A stretch of 64,000 bases of DNA from Heterobilharzia americana (taxonomy: Eukaryota > Platyhelminthes > Trematoda > Strigeidida > Schistosomatidae): assembly GCA_944470555.2 (NCBI GenBank), contig OX104132.1, positions 6,891,755 to 6,955,754 of the forward strand. Reading direction: 5' to 3'. Under the pieces are notes generated by a model that worked only from the letters and a program-made list of their open reading frames with translations, searched no databases and was not told the origin of the DNA. Shown in pieces: positions 1 to 9,197 of this stretch (positions are counted from its first letter, which is position 1; each line of letters opens with the position of its first letter). The position numbers and the translations under genes were made by a program.

Positions 1-1742
1 CGATATCTATATGGTGTGGCAAAAACCCATAAATTGTATGAACAAATAGGGAAGAACTTATAACTGGTTCATGAATAAGTTGCAGGATCCAACAAATATT
101 GTAGAGGGAAGGATATGCCAGAAAAGGGACGAAAAGTGTATTCTACATGTTGAGAAAGGTTATATTGATATATCTTCGTCGCCAACGGTTATATATTTCG
201 AAAGAATGTAGAACGCACGCTTAACTGACCGCTTAGTACGCAAGAGGCACTGACAGCAACCCTGCGATGAATAGAGAGAAGACTGAAGCAGGAGAGGAGG
301 AGAATGATAAGAATTTAAATAATAAAATGTACAATATATAATTTCAGTATAATAGTGAATTCAGAACTAACCAACAGGCTTGTCACAAAGTACATTGTAT
401 CAATATTAACCCATTCATTGTCTACAAATTGTGCATAAAATAAAAACTTACTCTAGGAATCTTCAGAAACTAGGCTTTTATGCTGTTATACATTGTGATT
501 CCATTATGATGATGATATGTCATCTTGTGATGTGCAGAACTCCTCTTAATTTATGTCTAAAATTACCCGCTGTGCTAATTCAAACAGTTTGAGAGTAAAC
601 AGTTAAATGTTTCACCATGCAATGATCAATTTTCAGTTAGATTCAGTTTATTCACCAAGGTAAGCCACTATAATAACAGCCTTAACCCACTTATCTTGAT
701 TGATATATTTTTTCATTTCTCGTAGCGTCTCTGACAGGAATAAAAACCAACGTAAAACTTCACACACAAGTGCATCGGTTTACAACAGCATACAAAGAAC
801 AAGTAGGCGGAAAGTGCAATCAAACGAGACAAAATAGAATTAGACAAGAAAGATTTCTAGACATGAAGATCGGTGACGTCAAAGAGTGAACACATCTGCA
901 CCATTTTGACTGGCTTTCACTTATTACACCAGGGATCACCAACCATTAATTTTTAGCGAATCTAGGTAGTCCACTGCACCTACACAGTCTAAGCCAATAA
1001 TCGGAGATGTCATGGATAGATGCCACGTATCAGTGTGACCATCTTAAGCTGTATTCCAACCCAATCCATATTTGTCTCTAAGGTTTCTATGAAATGGGAA
1101 GAACCAAATAATAACGTCAATGCTAGATATAAACAAACAGATTGTTGAAATCAATTAGCACCAATAAATTAATCATACCAATATGACAATGACCTATATA
1201 AGAATGTTAATCTTTTTTCTGTTCGCAATGTTGCAAATTCAAATAGATTATGTTAACGAGTATAAAACCCGTATGATTTCAGTTCAGTAAAGTCTTTTAC
1301 CATCAAACTGAAGGAATCACCATGGTTAACCCATGAGCTGCTTTGCTTCTTAGTATCTTTACGAAGAGGTTATAACAGCTGCAATGAACAACTCAGTCAG
1401 TCAGACAGCCTTCTAGATAAGTTACATTGACATCAATAATGATGAATATATTCCTCTTTTAATGAACCTTTTCAATGAATGCTACCCAACATAGTCCTTA
1501 AAATGGAAAGTGAATATGGCGAAAAATCCAACTTGTTAAAAACTCTAGTACAATATAGTATATATGGAAAAATCCATAAACGCAATCATAAAAAGAATAA
1601 TCGAGTAGGCTTTATCTTTAAGCTTTCGTTGAATTATTTCCAAGAAAATGTCTAGTAGGAACAATTTTAAACCATACCTTAAGCTGCGATGTAACAGTGT
1701 TTTATGCAAAACTAGGGCCTCACAATACATATATGTGTACCC
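1..1742. other. AT-rich intergenic sequence, no gene recognised
   Basis: The sequence is AT-rich. Only short, low-quality reading frames are present (for example a 61-codon one on the minus strand near 1545-1730), and none matches a family I know. No tRNA, rRNA or clear repeat was seen. It ends where the 5' end of an RTE retrotransposon begins. Confidence 0.6.
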
Positions 1743-2903
1743 ACCCCTGGTTCACCAGTTCACTATTTACTTAGCAGTCTAAGCCCGGATGAAGAGGGAA
1801 GGTTGGGCATAGGGCTAGCAATCCTACTCCGTAAAAGACACTTCAAAGCACAAAGAAAATATAAAAAGTAAAAATAAAATTATACCTCGGCTTTGGAGTG
1901 AAGACAGGAGTAGGACAATGTTGCCTACTATCACCGATGATCTGCCCGATTCTGATTGACTCGACTCGTCTGGATCATGCAACAAACTGTGAGGAGAGAG
2001 AAGAGGGGCATACGCTGGACCGACGAAAAGAGCCTAGAAGATTTGGATTTCGCCGATGATGATTTGTATCTAATGTCGCCCAAACTAGAAGATCTACAGG
2101 CAGAAACCAACAAGTTGAATGAAAAGGTGAGGCAACGAAGATGGGACTTCAAGTGAATGTAGATAATACAGAGGTGATGAAGATATCCAACAAACAACAA
2201 GCACCAATCACCATGAACGGGAGAAACCTAAAGAAAGTTGTCTCTTTCACCTACCAACTAGGCAGCATCGTTTCAACTACAGACGATGACACAGATGAGG
2301 ATGTCAAAGCCAACCAGGATCGGAAAGACAGCATGACAGTTCTTCATTAACCTGAAATCAGTGTGGAGATCTGCACTGCACTCAGCATAAACAACAAGAT
2401 CCGGATTTTCAACATTAACATCAAGTCGGTGCTGCTATATGGCTGAGAAACTTGGCGTGTCACGGAAAGCATTTCCAACAAACTGCAGACATATATCAAC
2501 AGCTGCCGCCTACGCTCACTCGATACTGAAGATCAGATGGCCAGAATAATAAGAATAAGCAAGAAGAAACTCACTCTGACAACGAACTAACCAAGAGGCT
2601 ATCGCCCAACAAATATGCAGAAGAAAGTGGGGATGGATTGGATTGGACATACACTTAGAAGACCGTTTGGGGACATCACGCACCAGGTCAGGCCAGGCCC
2701 TCGAGTGGAACCGAAATAGGAAACGACGAGTTGGGTGTCCGAGGCGAGGGTGACATGGAGGAGATCGTGTGAGGAAGAAATGAAAGCTTGTGGGCAGTTG
2801 TGGAGCCAAGTTAAGAAAGAAGACTGTAGAGAACAAAGTGAAATCGAGATGTGCTACTGGATCTTTATGTTCCACTAGGTACCCAAGGGACAAATAATAA
2901 TAC
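1743..2903 (+). mobile_element. RTE-clade non-LTR retrotransposon, internally deleted copy (copy 1)
   Basis: Bases 1743-1897 match the 5' UTR of the longer RTE copy at 11163, including the GGGAAGGTTGGGCATAGGG block and the run through TTCAAAGCACAAA. Directly afterwards, from about 1898, the sequence matches the reverse-transcriptase region of that copy from about 13447. Roughly 2.1 kb, holding the whole endonuclease and the N-terminal RT, is therefore missing. The remainder runs through a FADD-type box (here FADDD, with one extra Asp codon) near 2049, the C-terminal domain, and a 3' end of CCCAAGGGA followed by an AAT-rich tail. Several frameshifts and stops break it. It cannot encode a working protein. 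The deletion could have occurred before insertion (a non-autonomous form) or after it. Confidence 0.85.
1956..2350 (+). pseudogene. RTE reverse transcriptase fragment (copy 1)
   Basis: Two short overlapping frames (1956-2156 and 2141-2350) together match the end of the RT domain and the start of the C-terminal domain of the RTE copy at 12562-13785. The first holds the LEDLDFADD catalytic-box region with an inserted Asp codon, followed by LEDLQAETNKL. The second holds the VMKI...NGRNLKKV stretch and TDEDVKA. In known RTE proteins the FADD aspartates bind the catalytic metals. Here motifs A and B are deleted and the frame is broken, so the piece is inactive. Confidence 0.8.
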
Positions 2904-3384
2904 AATGTAAAATGTGTGCTTAAAATGTTATAGGATTAACATAGGTTAATGAAATAATATAATCATTTTGACTATATGAGATAGCCATCAATTGGTAGGC
3001 TTTTATTGATACTGAATTATGATTGGAAGTGAAGAAAAATTCTGGACCGACATATAAACTGAGGTACAAGGTCAGATCTTAGTTTCGATTGAATCAGGAA
3101 GTCTAACAAACCATGGATATCTCAGATAGTCAAATTAAAAATCAGTGTGATGCTTCACCTTTCTAGTGGATCAGAATAACGTACGGATAAACTGCACACT
3201 GACTACTGTATTCAAATAGGACATATCCAACCACAAGCATAGTCTGTACGTATACGATTAATTGCTCCTTCAAACAATCACAAAAGGACACGCTTCCAAC
3301 TATTGATACTTCCAACTTTATCCATCAGTTCGCATTTACATGCCGATACACATTCAATGAAATAAAGAAGAGGAGGGTTAATGT
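2904..3384. other. Intergenic sequence, nothing recognised
   Basis: AT-rich sequence after the RTE tail. I see no coding, RNA or repeat signal that can be supported. Confidence 0.5.
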
Positions 3385-3512
3385 TCGCATTTCTGAACAT
3401 ATTGTGAAAACTTTGAGTCATCACGGTTACAGGTTTTGAATATCGCAATCTGTTAGCATTTATCTGATAATGGATATGATGATGGTGTATCAAAGTTGTT
3501 CAAAGTGAATAG
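3385..3512 (-). repeat. Dispersed repeat, inverted partner of 52366-52513
   Basis: Read on the minus strand, this block runs from the CACTTTGAA-type start near 3512, through the GACTCAAAGTTTTCACAAT stretch, to AATGCGAACAT. It aligns closely with the plus strand at 52366-52513, with scattered substitutions. In one frame both copies encode a shared peptide including TQSFHNMFRNAN, but neither is part of a long frame. The shared peptide may only reflect DNA similarity. The element family is not identified. Confidence 0.7.
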
Positions 3513-3899
3513 TGCACAAATGCAGCAAATGAAACTTGCTTAAGCAGTTGTAATTTCCAAATGCAAAATTACATGCCAGCCTAATGTTTCATTGCACTTT
3601 ATCAATCTGAAAGTATGAGTTCGGTGATCATCATCCCAGTTAATTAAAACATTAGCTATGGCATGGAGTGGTTAGGTGGTGAAATTTGTTAAATCCTAAA
3701 CAGGTTGTTTTGCTTAATGTTGTTACTTGTGTTATCCCGTCCTTGATTGGACTAAATTAGTCGGTCTCTTTTGGTTCTTAACCTCCTGCGCCGATGCCTC
3801 AATTTTGCCTGTTTTTTAGCTATGTATTATTGGTGGTCCAGTCAACGGAGGGTTGACTTAAGTGACAACAATATAACTACGCTGGTCACACAAGAAGTT
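3513..3899. other. Intergenic sequence, nothing recognised
   Basis: AT-rich sequence with no supported gene or repeat. Confidence 0.5.
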
Positions 3900-4085
3900 A
3901 CTATGGGTTCTCGGTGGACTAGTGGATAGCACTGTGGCGCTTGAAGCGATCAGTTCCGGCCTTGAGTCTTGATGGGAACAACATCGCAAACTAGGAGACA
4001 GGTGCATCCACCTGACGAGCTCGCCATAGGACGAAAGTTGCTTATTGGATTCCACTGCCAGCCACTATCCATCAACGAGACTTAC
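3900..4085 (+). mobile_element. SM-alpha-like SINE (tRNA-like head plus hammerhead ribozyme)
   Basis: The first part, GGTGGACTAGTGGATAG near 3913, resembles a pol III A box of tRNA-derived SINEs. About 45 bp later CCTTGAGTCTTGAT resembles a decayed B box. It is followed by a block that matches the schistosome hammerhead ribozyme layout (3998-4062) and the trailing CCACTGCCAGCCACTATCC typical of that family. Schistosome SM-alpha elements are known short retroposed sequences carrying a self-cleaving hammerhead. This copy is diverged and probably not mobile. Boundaries are approximate because no target duplication was identified. Confidence 0.65.
3999..4062 (+). ncRNA. Degenerate hammerhead ribozyme (SM-alpha type)
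   Basis: The core CTGACGA is at 4012-4018 (it fits CUGANGA, since position 7 is free), and GAAA is at 4033-4036. Helix I pairs ATCCA before the core with TGGAT near 4046-4050. Helix II (GCTC with GGAC) keeps two Watson-Crick pairs and one G-U wobble but has a C-A mismatch. The usual GUC cleavage triplet is TTA at 4042-4044, which satisfies the NUH rule but is a poor site. Known hammerheads cleave their own transcript after this triplet. I expect weak or no activity here. Confidence 0.7.
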
Positions 4086-4166
4086 GCTATCGATAATTTT
4101 TTTTAATAGTAAATAGCATGATGATAAAATAGATGGTTATGATAAGTACTCAATTGTTAATGGTAA

Positions 4167-4960
4167 TTAGAGGGAACGACAGGAAGAACAAGATGGCGAG
4201 AAGTGTAATAATACTAACAGAAACAGAAGAGTTATATAGATAACCAGAACAAAGCAAAAAGCAGTACAAATTTGTTTTGAACACACACAGTCGGCCAGTT
4301 CAAGTGAATTCCGATGGCTTCTGCTGTATCTAAAAAATGAACTTATGAAACTAGAAGAAATGTGATCAGTAACCTTAACAGCATTATGAATACTAACTCG
4401 GCGAGTAGTGTTGACTAGATGAGAGATTGTTGAGTTTCGTATCGTTCTTGTTTGCCCTTTTCTTAACCATGACGAATGATGTTTGGTAAATCGACGACAG
4501 ACTTGTCTAACTATACGCCCGGTATAACTAGCTCCACAGAAAGAGTTGAACTGGTAAATACCTACTGAAGAGGTGAAGTTAGATAGTCTGTCTTTAATTT
4601 GCAAAGTCAACATCGGCCGGCTCTACCTTCTCTGTATTAGATGATCTCTTAGTGGCTTTCCTTTGAAGCTGTGTCAAACTTTCTTTGATGATGTCACTAA
4701 GAAACTGTAGTCTTAGGAACAATGGTTTCTCGGAAGTTTTAGACACTCTGGTTTTCGCATTGGATATGTTCTTTTATCTAGCTAACAAACTTTGCTGGAT
4801 ATCCATTACCCCTGAGTAGGTCACGCATAATCTCCTGGGCAGATAATTCTTACCCGACGAACTAAACATTTGACTAAATTTCGTTTATATTGCAGGGTAG
4901 TGAAACTCAAAAGATGAGTGTCTTGGTCGGTGTAACTTGACAAAGTCCTTCATTTTCTCT
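4167..4960 (-). pseudogene. Penelope-like element fragment: linker plus GIY-YIG endonuclease
   Basis: A 148-codon minus-strand frame (4613-4167) contains a GIY-YIG-type stretch: GIYQF, then CGASYTGR, then RRFTKHHSSWLRKG and SHLVNT. In Penelope-like retroelements the C-terminal endonuclease has the pattern VYxFxCxCGxxYIGRT, then xRxxEHxPxW. Upstream on the same strand (about 4614-4960), a broken frame reads RGNGYPAKFV, which matches the NGYP motif between the RT and endonuclease domains of these proteins. The RT domain itself is absent and the linker is interrupted by stops. The tyrosine of the YIG motif is kept but Ile is changed to Thr. The fragment is an old, inactive remnant. Confidence 0.7.
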
Positions 4961-6445
4961 CCTCTTTATTTAATGTTATGCAAACCAGCAACTGTGTAAC
5001 AACCTGTTTTAAATGTTAAAAATTTCTATTCCATGGCTTCCATTTTGATTAACTTGATTAATTATCATTCCCTTGATACTTTAAGGTTGACCAACTGTTA
5101 TGAAACAATTATCCCCACTAGACTGGTTTGTTACTTCTTATTCGGAAAATGCTATTTTCCTAGTGTAGACTCATCGATGAGGAGGCACTTGGGAAAAAGT
5201 AGTTCTTAACTCATATCGTTTATTTTCTAGATCTTTTCTAAATGAGAATTTCCGCATAGACGAAATCCTGAAAGCAAGCATAATTAGCATATTGAGAAAG
5301 GTTACACAAAATGTGTATGTAAAAACGTCAGAGGATTTACATAATCTAAGCAAACAACACAGGTAGGACTTAGACGATGAGGTCAAACAAATGAGATGGA
5401 ATAAAAGTAAAGGCGTGTGAATCCATAATGATACTTTAGAAAAAGTCATGATTATCAAGAACACAAAGTAATTTACCATGGTAACCGCACACTGATAACA
5501 TTCTTTGAGGTAATTTAGTAAAGGTTTGACAAAAATTGAGTGGACCCAATATGCTGCAAATCACATTTTCTCCAGCATTATGAGAAGATCATTGCCAAAA
5601 TCAAAAACCATCAAATCAGTCGTCGACGTATCAGTTTCGGTGTTTTCTGGTCGAAAATAATTCGGTTACATGAAGAAAGCCACTGTTCACTCAGATCATC
5701 AAATATTGACCTTGATGTTCACATTGACATCATCAAGGTATTTTACATCTTCAAACAGTTTTTCTCTTTCACGAAACTGAATCAAGCATGAAGAATAATG
5801 ATAATGGAATAAATATGCGGTCAGTACTGTTCTCAATTAGATGGTCTTCAGGCTTTACTTGAATATAAATAGCTAAACTTACACTAAATTCAAAGAATCA
5901 TGTAGATCTGTCAGTTACTGTGATAAATGTTTTGAAATATACATTTTGCATTTTGCCGCCGAATGGTTGTTGCTCAGACGAAAGCTAAGTTACCTAGTTT
6001 TGATATTTCTATGAAAATCTACAGGTTTAGCTGGTCATGTGAAGACAGTTATATAAGACGTGTTACCAGGCAAATTAACAGATATGTTGATGAGCATCTA
6101 TCTGCTTCATTGTTGGGAAAGGCATAAATAAAATTCATAAGCTCTGTTTTATTTCACCTGGTTGACAGTGATCTCTTAGTAGACACGGGCAATGCTTTCA
6201 AGACCATATACTGCATACCACCAAATCTTTACAAATATATTCGAACTCGAATTTTAGACATAACGGAAGCAATGGGAGTTCGAGTTAATAACCACAGTAT
6301 TTGTATCCAGAAGAAGTTTGTACATCCATGGCCAGGAAGTACTTAAGAAACAGCTTCATCATTGGAATTTTACTATCCCTTTTACATACTTATTATATTT
6401 AAGGTTTTACGAACCAACGTCAGTTGGGGAACCAGTGAATAAATG
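4961..6445. other. Intergenic sequence, no gene recognised
   Basis: Short frames occur (minus strand 5171-5479, plus strand 5540-5791) but show no known motif and no conserved partner elsewhere in the window. A weak hammerhead-like block on the minus strand at about 5155-5195 is listed under rejected items. Confidence 0.5.
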
Positions 6446-6495
6446 GGAGCGGTGGACAGCCTTTTCGTCCTGGTATGGTATCTTCAGCTGTATGC
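6446..6495 (-). ncRNA. Hammerhead-like motif, decayed
   Basis: On the minus strand CTGAAGA (complement of 6481-6487) is an intact CUGANGA core. It is followed by a CCATACCAGGAC block, then GAAA (complement of 6463-6466) and the cleavage triplet GTC (complement of 6455-6457). The order and spacing match the schistosome hammerhead. However, helix II has lost two basal pairs and helix I pairs poorly, so it is likely a relic. It lies about 700 bp beyond the 3' end of the Penelope-like fragment at 7195, in the same orientation. Hammerheads are known from Penelope-like element terminal repeats, so it could belong to that copy. Confidence 0.45.
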
Positions 6496-6803
6496 CCCCA
6501 AGAATTCGCAAAGGAATCGGACACAGCCTCTTCAGTTCTAGTGGAGAACGTGTTGATCAACCAGTGTCTGACCATGACGAAGGCTGCCGTTAAGTAAATA
6601 AAATTCCCATAAGCCTTAAACTACATTGATGAAAGGTGCTCATCAGTGACATGCATCAAGATAAATATCCCGAAGTTTGAACCTTGAAGCCGTGAACTTT
6701 GAGGTGAACTAGTCAGAAGGGAAGCGGATGCCAGCTGAACACCATGGTAGATATATTATTATTTATTACTCTTTTCAGCGATATCATTCTCAATCTGTAC
6801 AAT

Positions 6804-6806
<3 letters not shown>
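6496..6806. other. Intergenic sequence
   Basis: No supported gene. The sequence leads into the AT microsatellite. Confidence 0.45.

Positions 6807-6865
<59 letters not shown>
6807..6865. repeat. (AT)n microsatellite
   Basis: An uninterrupted alternating AT run of 59 bases. Confidence 0.97.
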
Positions 6866-6868
<3 letters not shown>

Positions 6869-7194
6869 TCACATTGTAACAGAAAAAATGTTTCATGAAA
6901 TATTTTGGAACGGAGTTCAGATATGATTAAAAATCAGATTACAAGAGAAATTACGTAATGTTTGAAATTGTAATGAGAAGAAGACTTACCAAGATCGGAC
7001 TAATATTTGGTTACTAAGTCAAATGATGTAACATCGTGAATGCAAAGAGAAATCTGAATTATAGGAGTGGAGGAATGTAATGTGTGAGAGGATCTGAATA
7101 AAGAGGTTTATGAAGCTAGAAATGTTTTTATAGGTTATGTCCATTGCAACTCGAGTGACCGGACAAATTTGTTTCGAACGCAGAGTTCAGGCTT
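6866..7194. other. Intergenic sequence, possibly 3' flank of the Penelope-like copy
   Basis: AT-rich sequence with no frames of note. On the minus strand it lies just downstream of the endonuclease domain of the Penelope-like copy, so part of it may be that element's 3' UTR. Confidence 0.4.
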
Positions 7195-8060
7195 CAAAAT
7201 ATTAATTGCCATGACTTCTGCAGTTCGAAGGAGTTTTCGGTGTACACCTTTCGTGAGATTTTTGCGGACTCTGCAATTACCGGGTGGTCATAATCGGTCA
7301 GATGTTCTAGGATAGAGCTGTGAACTGTTCTCCTTTCCCCATTGTAGAACCAGGTTGGTGTGTGTCCAGAAATGCTCTTGGAAAGCGAACGCTTAGTACG
7401 GTCGATATACCTTACTCCACAGGAGCAGGTGAATTGATAAACACACATCGAGCTGGTCAAGGGAGCTAGCTTATCATTTGCACATAATCGAAGCATTGGG
7501 TACGTGGAGAAAATTAGTCTGAGTTTGGCAGCATAGAACATCTTTCTCAATGAGCATGTCAGACGGTTTATTACTATATCTGCTGTGTCTCCGTTGAACG
7601 GCAAGCTTATGTAAAGGAGCTTCTTAGGAGCTGTGGGGCATAATCGTAATTTGCTTTCAATTTCATCGCTTTAGCTATGAAACTTTCAGGATACTGATCT
7701 TCAATCAGAACATTTTGGAAAAAACTTAGTTAATCTTCCAAATTACCCGGACTGCAGATAGTGCGAATCTTATTGCATAAGGAGCGAATTAGAATTCTTT
7801 TGGTGCATAGAGGCTCCTAACTATGAAAACTCGTGAGTTGTCCATTCCACGTGGATTTTCTGTTGATAGATCTTTCGAGTAATCCATTGTCTCGTCTTCT
7901 TAACTGCACGTCTAAGAAGGATATCTTAGAATTAAGTTCCTTCTGTAATATGAATCTGATTGAAGGATGGCAGTTATTGCAATACCCACACCTTAATTAA
8001 GGGAGCTACTGTTGAGATTCACCTTGAACGTTAAATTTTCTTTTAAAAATGAAATCTATA
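7195..8060 (-). pseudogene. Penelope-like element, 3' half (end of RT to GIY-YIG endonuclease)
   Basis: Read on the minus strand from about 8000 downward, broken frames give HPSIRF, SFLDVQLRRRDNG, then SINRKSTWNGQ, the typical RT thumb region of Penelope-like elements. Next come IEDQYPESFIAKAMK and a 136-codon frame (7604-7195) with VYQFTCSCGVRYIDRTKRS and HTPTWFYNGE, which is the GIY-YIG endonuclease (YIG reads YID). In active elements this protein reverse-transcribes its RNA at an endonuclease-cut site. Stops and at least two frameshifts separate the pieces. Immediately to the right lies the preceding part of the same protein in the opposite orientation. Confidence 0.8.
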
Positions 8061-8061
8061 C

Positions 8062-8205
8062 ATAAAAAGATGGCATAGCTATGGTTTCACCATTGAGACC
8101 CCTGCTTGCAGATTTCTTCATGGCAAAGCTAGAGAATACACACCTAAGCAGAATAAATAACCAGTTAAATGTTTATAAGCAATACGTAGATGATAACTTC
8201 ATCAC
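8062..8205 (+). pseudogene. Penelope-like RT fragment, inverted relative to its 3' half
   Basis: From 8066 the plus strand reads KDGIAMVSPLRPLLADFFM, then AKLE and, at 8183-8194, YVDD. This matches the Penelope-like RT block DGVAMGSPLGPLLADxFM and the catalytic YVDD box. Two conserved glycines are replaced (G to V and G to R). The frame starts right after a stop at 8063-8065 and runs straight into the trinucleotide array after NFIT. The protein segment that should follow YVDD is found on the minus strand immediately to the left, so this is best explained as one element with an inverted 5' part. Confidence 0.78.
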
Positions 8206-9137
8206 CTCCACCGGTATGGGCACCACTACCACCAATACCACTACAACTACTACTACTACTATGACTATTACTACTATGACAACTACTACTAAGAATACTA
8301 CTACGACTACTACTACCACGACAATTAGTATTACGACTACTACTAACACGACTACCAGGAATACCAAGAAAACCACGAATACCACGACTAAAACAACCAC
8401 AAATACTACCACTAACACCACAACTACCAATACTAAAACTACTACCACTACTAAAACTACCACCAAAACTACTACTACTATGACTACTCCCACGACTATA
8501 AATAATACGACTACTATAAACACAACTAACACTACTAACAATACCACTACTACTACTACTAATACTATGATTACTACCACCACGAATACAACTATTACGA
8601 CTACTATAAATATGACTACTATTACTATGAATACTACTACCAAGACTACTATTCGCAAGACTACCACTACTACTACACTAATATTATTGCTAATACTACT
8701 ACTAATACTACCATTACCACTACTAAAAACACTATTACTACTACTACTACTATAACTAACACTACTATTATTAATATGACTAATATTATTACGACGAGTA
8801 CCACGACTAATACTACCACCACTACTACTACTACAACTACTACCACTCCTAATACTAATACTACTACGACTACCACTACTAATACCAATATCAATACCAC
8901 AAATCTTAACAAAAATACTACCACTACTACTACCACTACTATTAACATTACCACTAACACTACTACGACCACTACTATTACAACGACTACTACAACTAAT
9001 AATACAACCACTACTACCAATACTACTACCACTAATATTGCCAATAATACTGCCACTACTACTGCGACTAATGCTACCATTCCCATTACCACTACTACTA
9101 CCACTACTACTAATACTACTACTACCACTATTACTAA

Positions 9138-9197
<60 letters not shown>

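Noticed and set aside
115..140. GGGACGAAAAG resembling the 3' half of a hammerhead
   Set aside because: No CUGANGA core lies upstream at a suitable distance.
2516..2905. 129-codon minus-strand frame
   Set aside because: Antisense shadow of the RTE C-terminal region; a similar antisense frame exists in copy 2 at 14018-14374.
5155..5195. Possible hammerhead on the minus strand (GATGAGTC and CACTAGGAAAA)
   Set aside because: The core reads TCGATGA instead of CTGANGA, the GAAA follows a shortened helix II and there is no clear cleavage triplet. It may be a very old relic but is too weak to annotate.
6318..6593. 91-codon plus-strand frame with Trp- and Ser-rich sequence
   Set aside because: It overlaps the minus-strand hammerhead-like motif and shows no family motif. 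Probably chance.
6640..6665. CTGATGAG on the minus strand near 6655
   Set aside because: No GAAA block or helix II partner follows, so a chance match to the core is likely.
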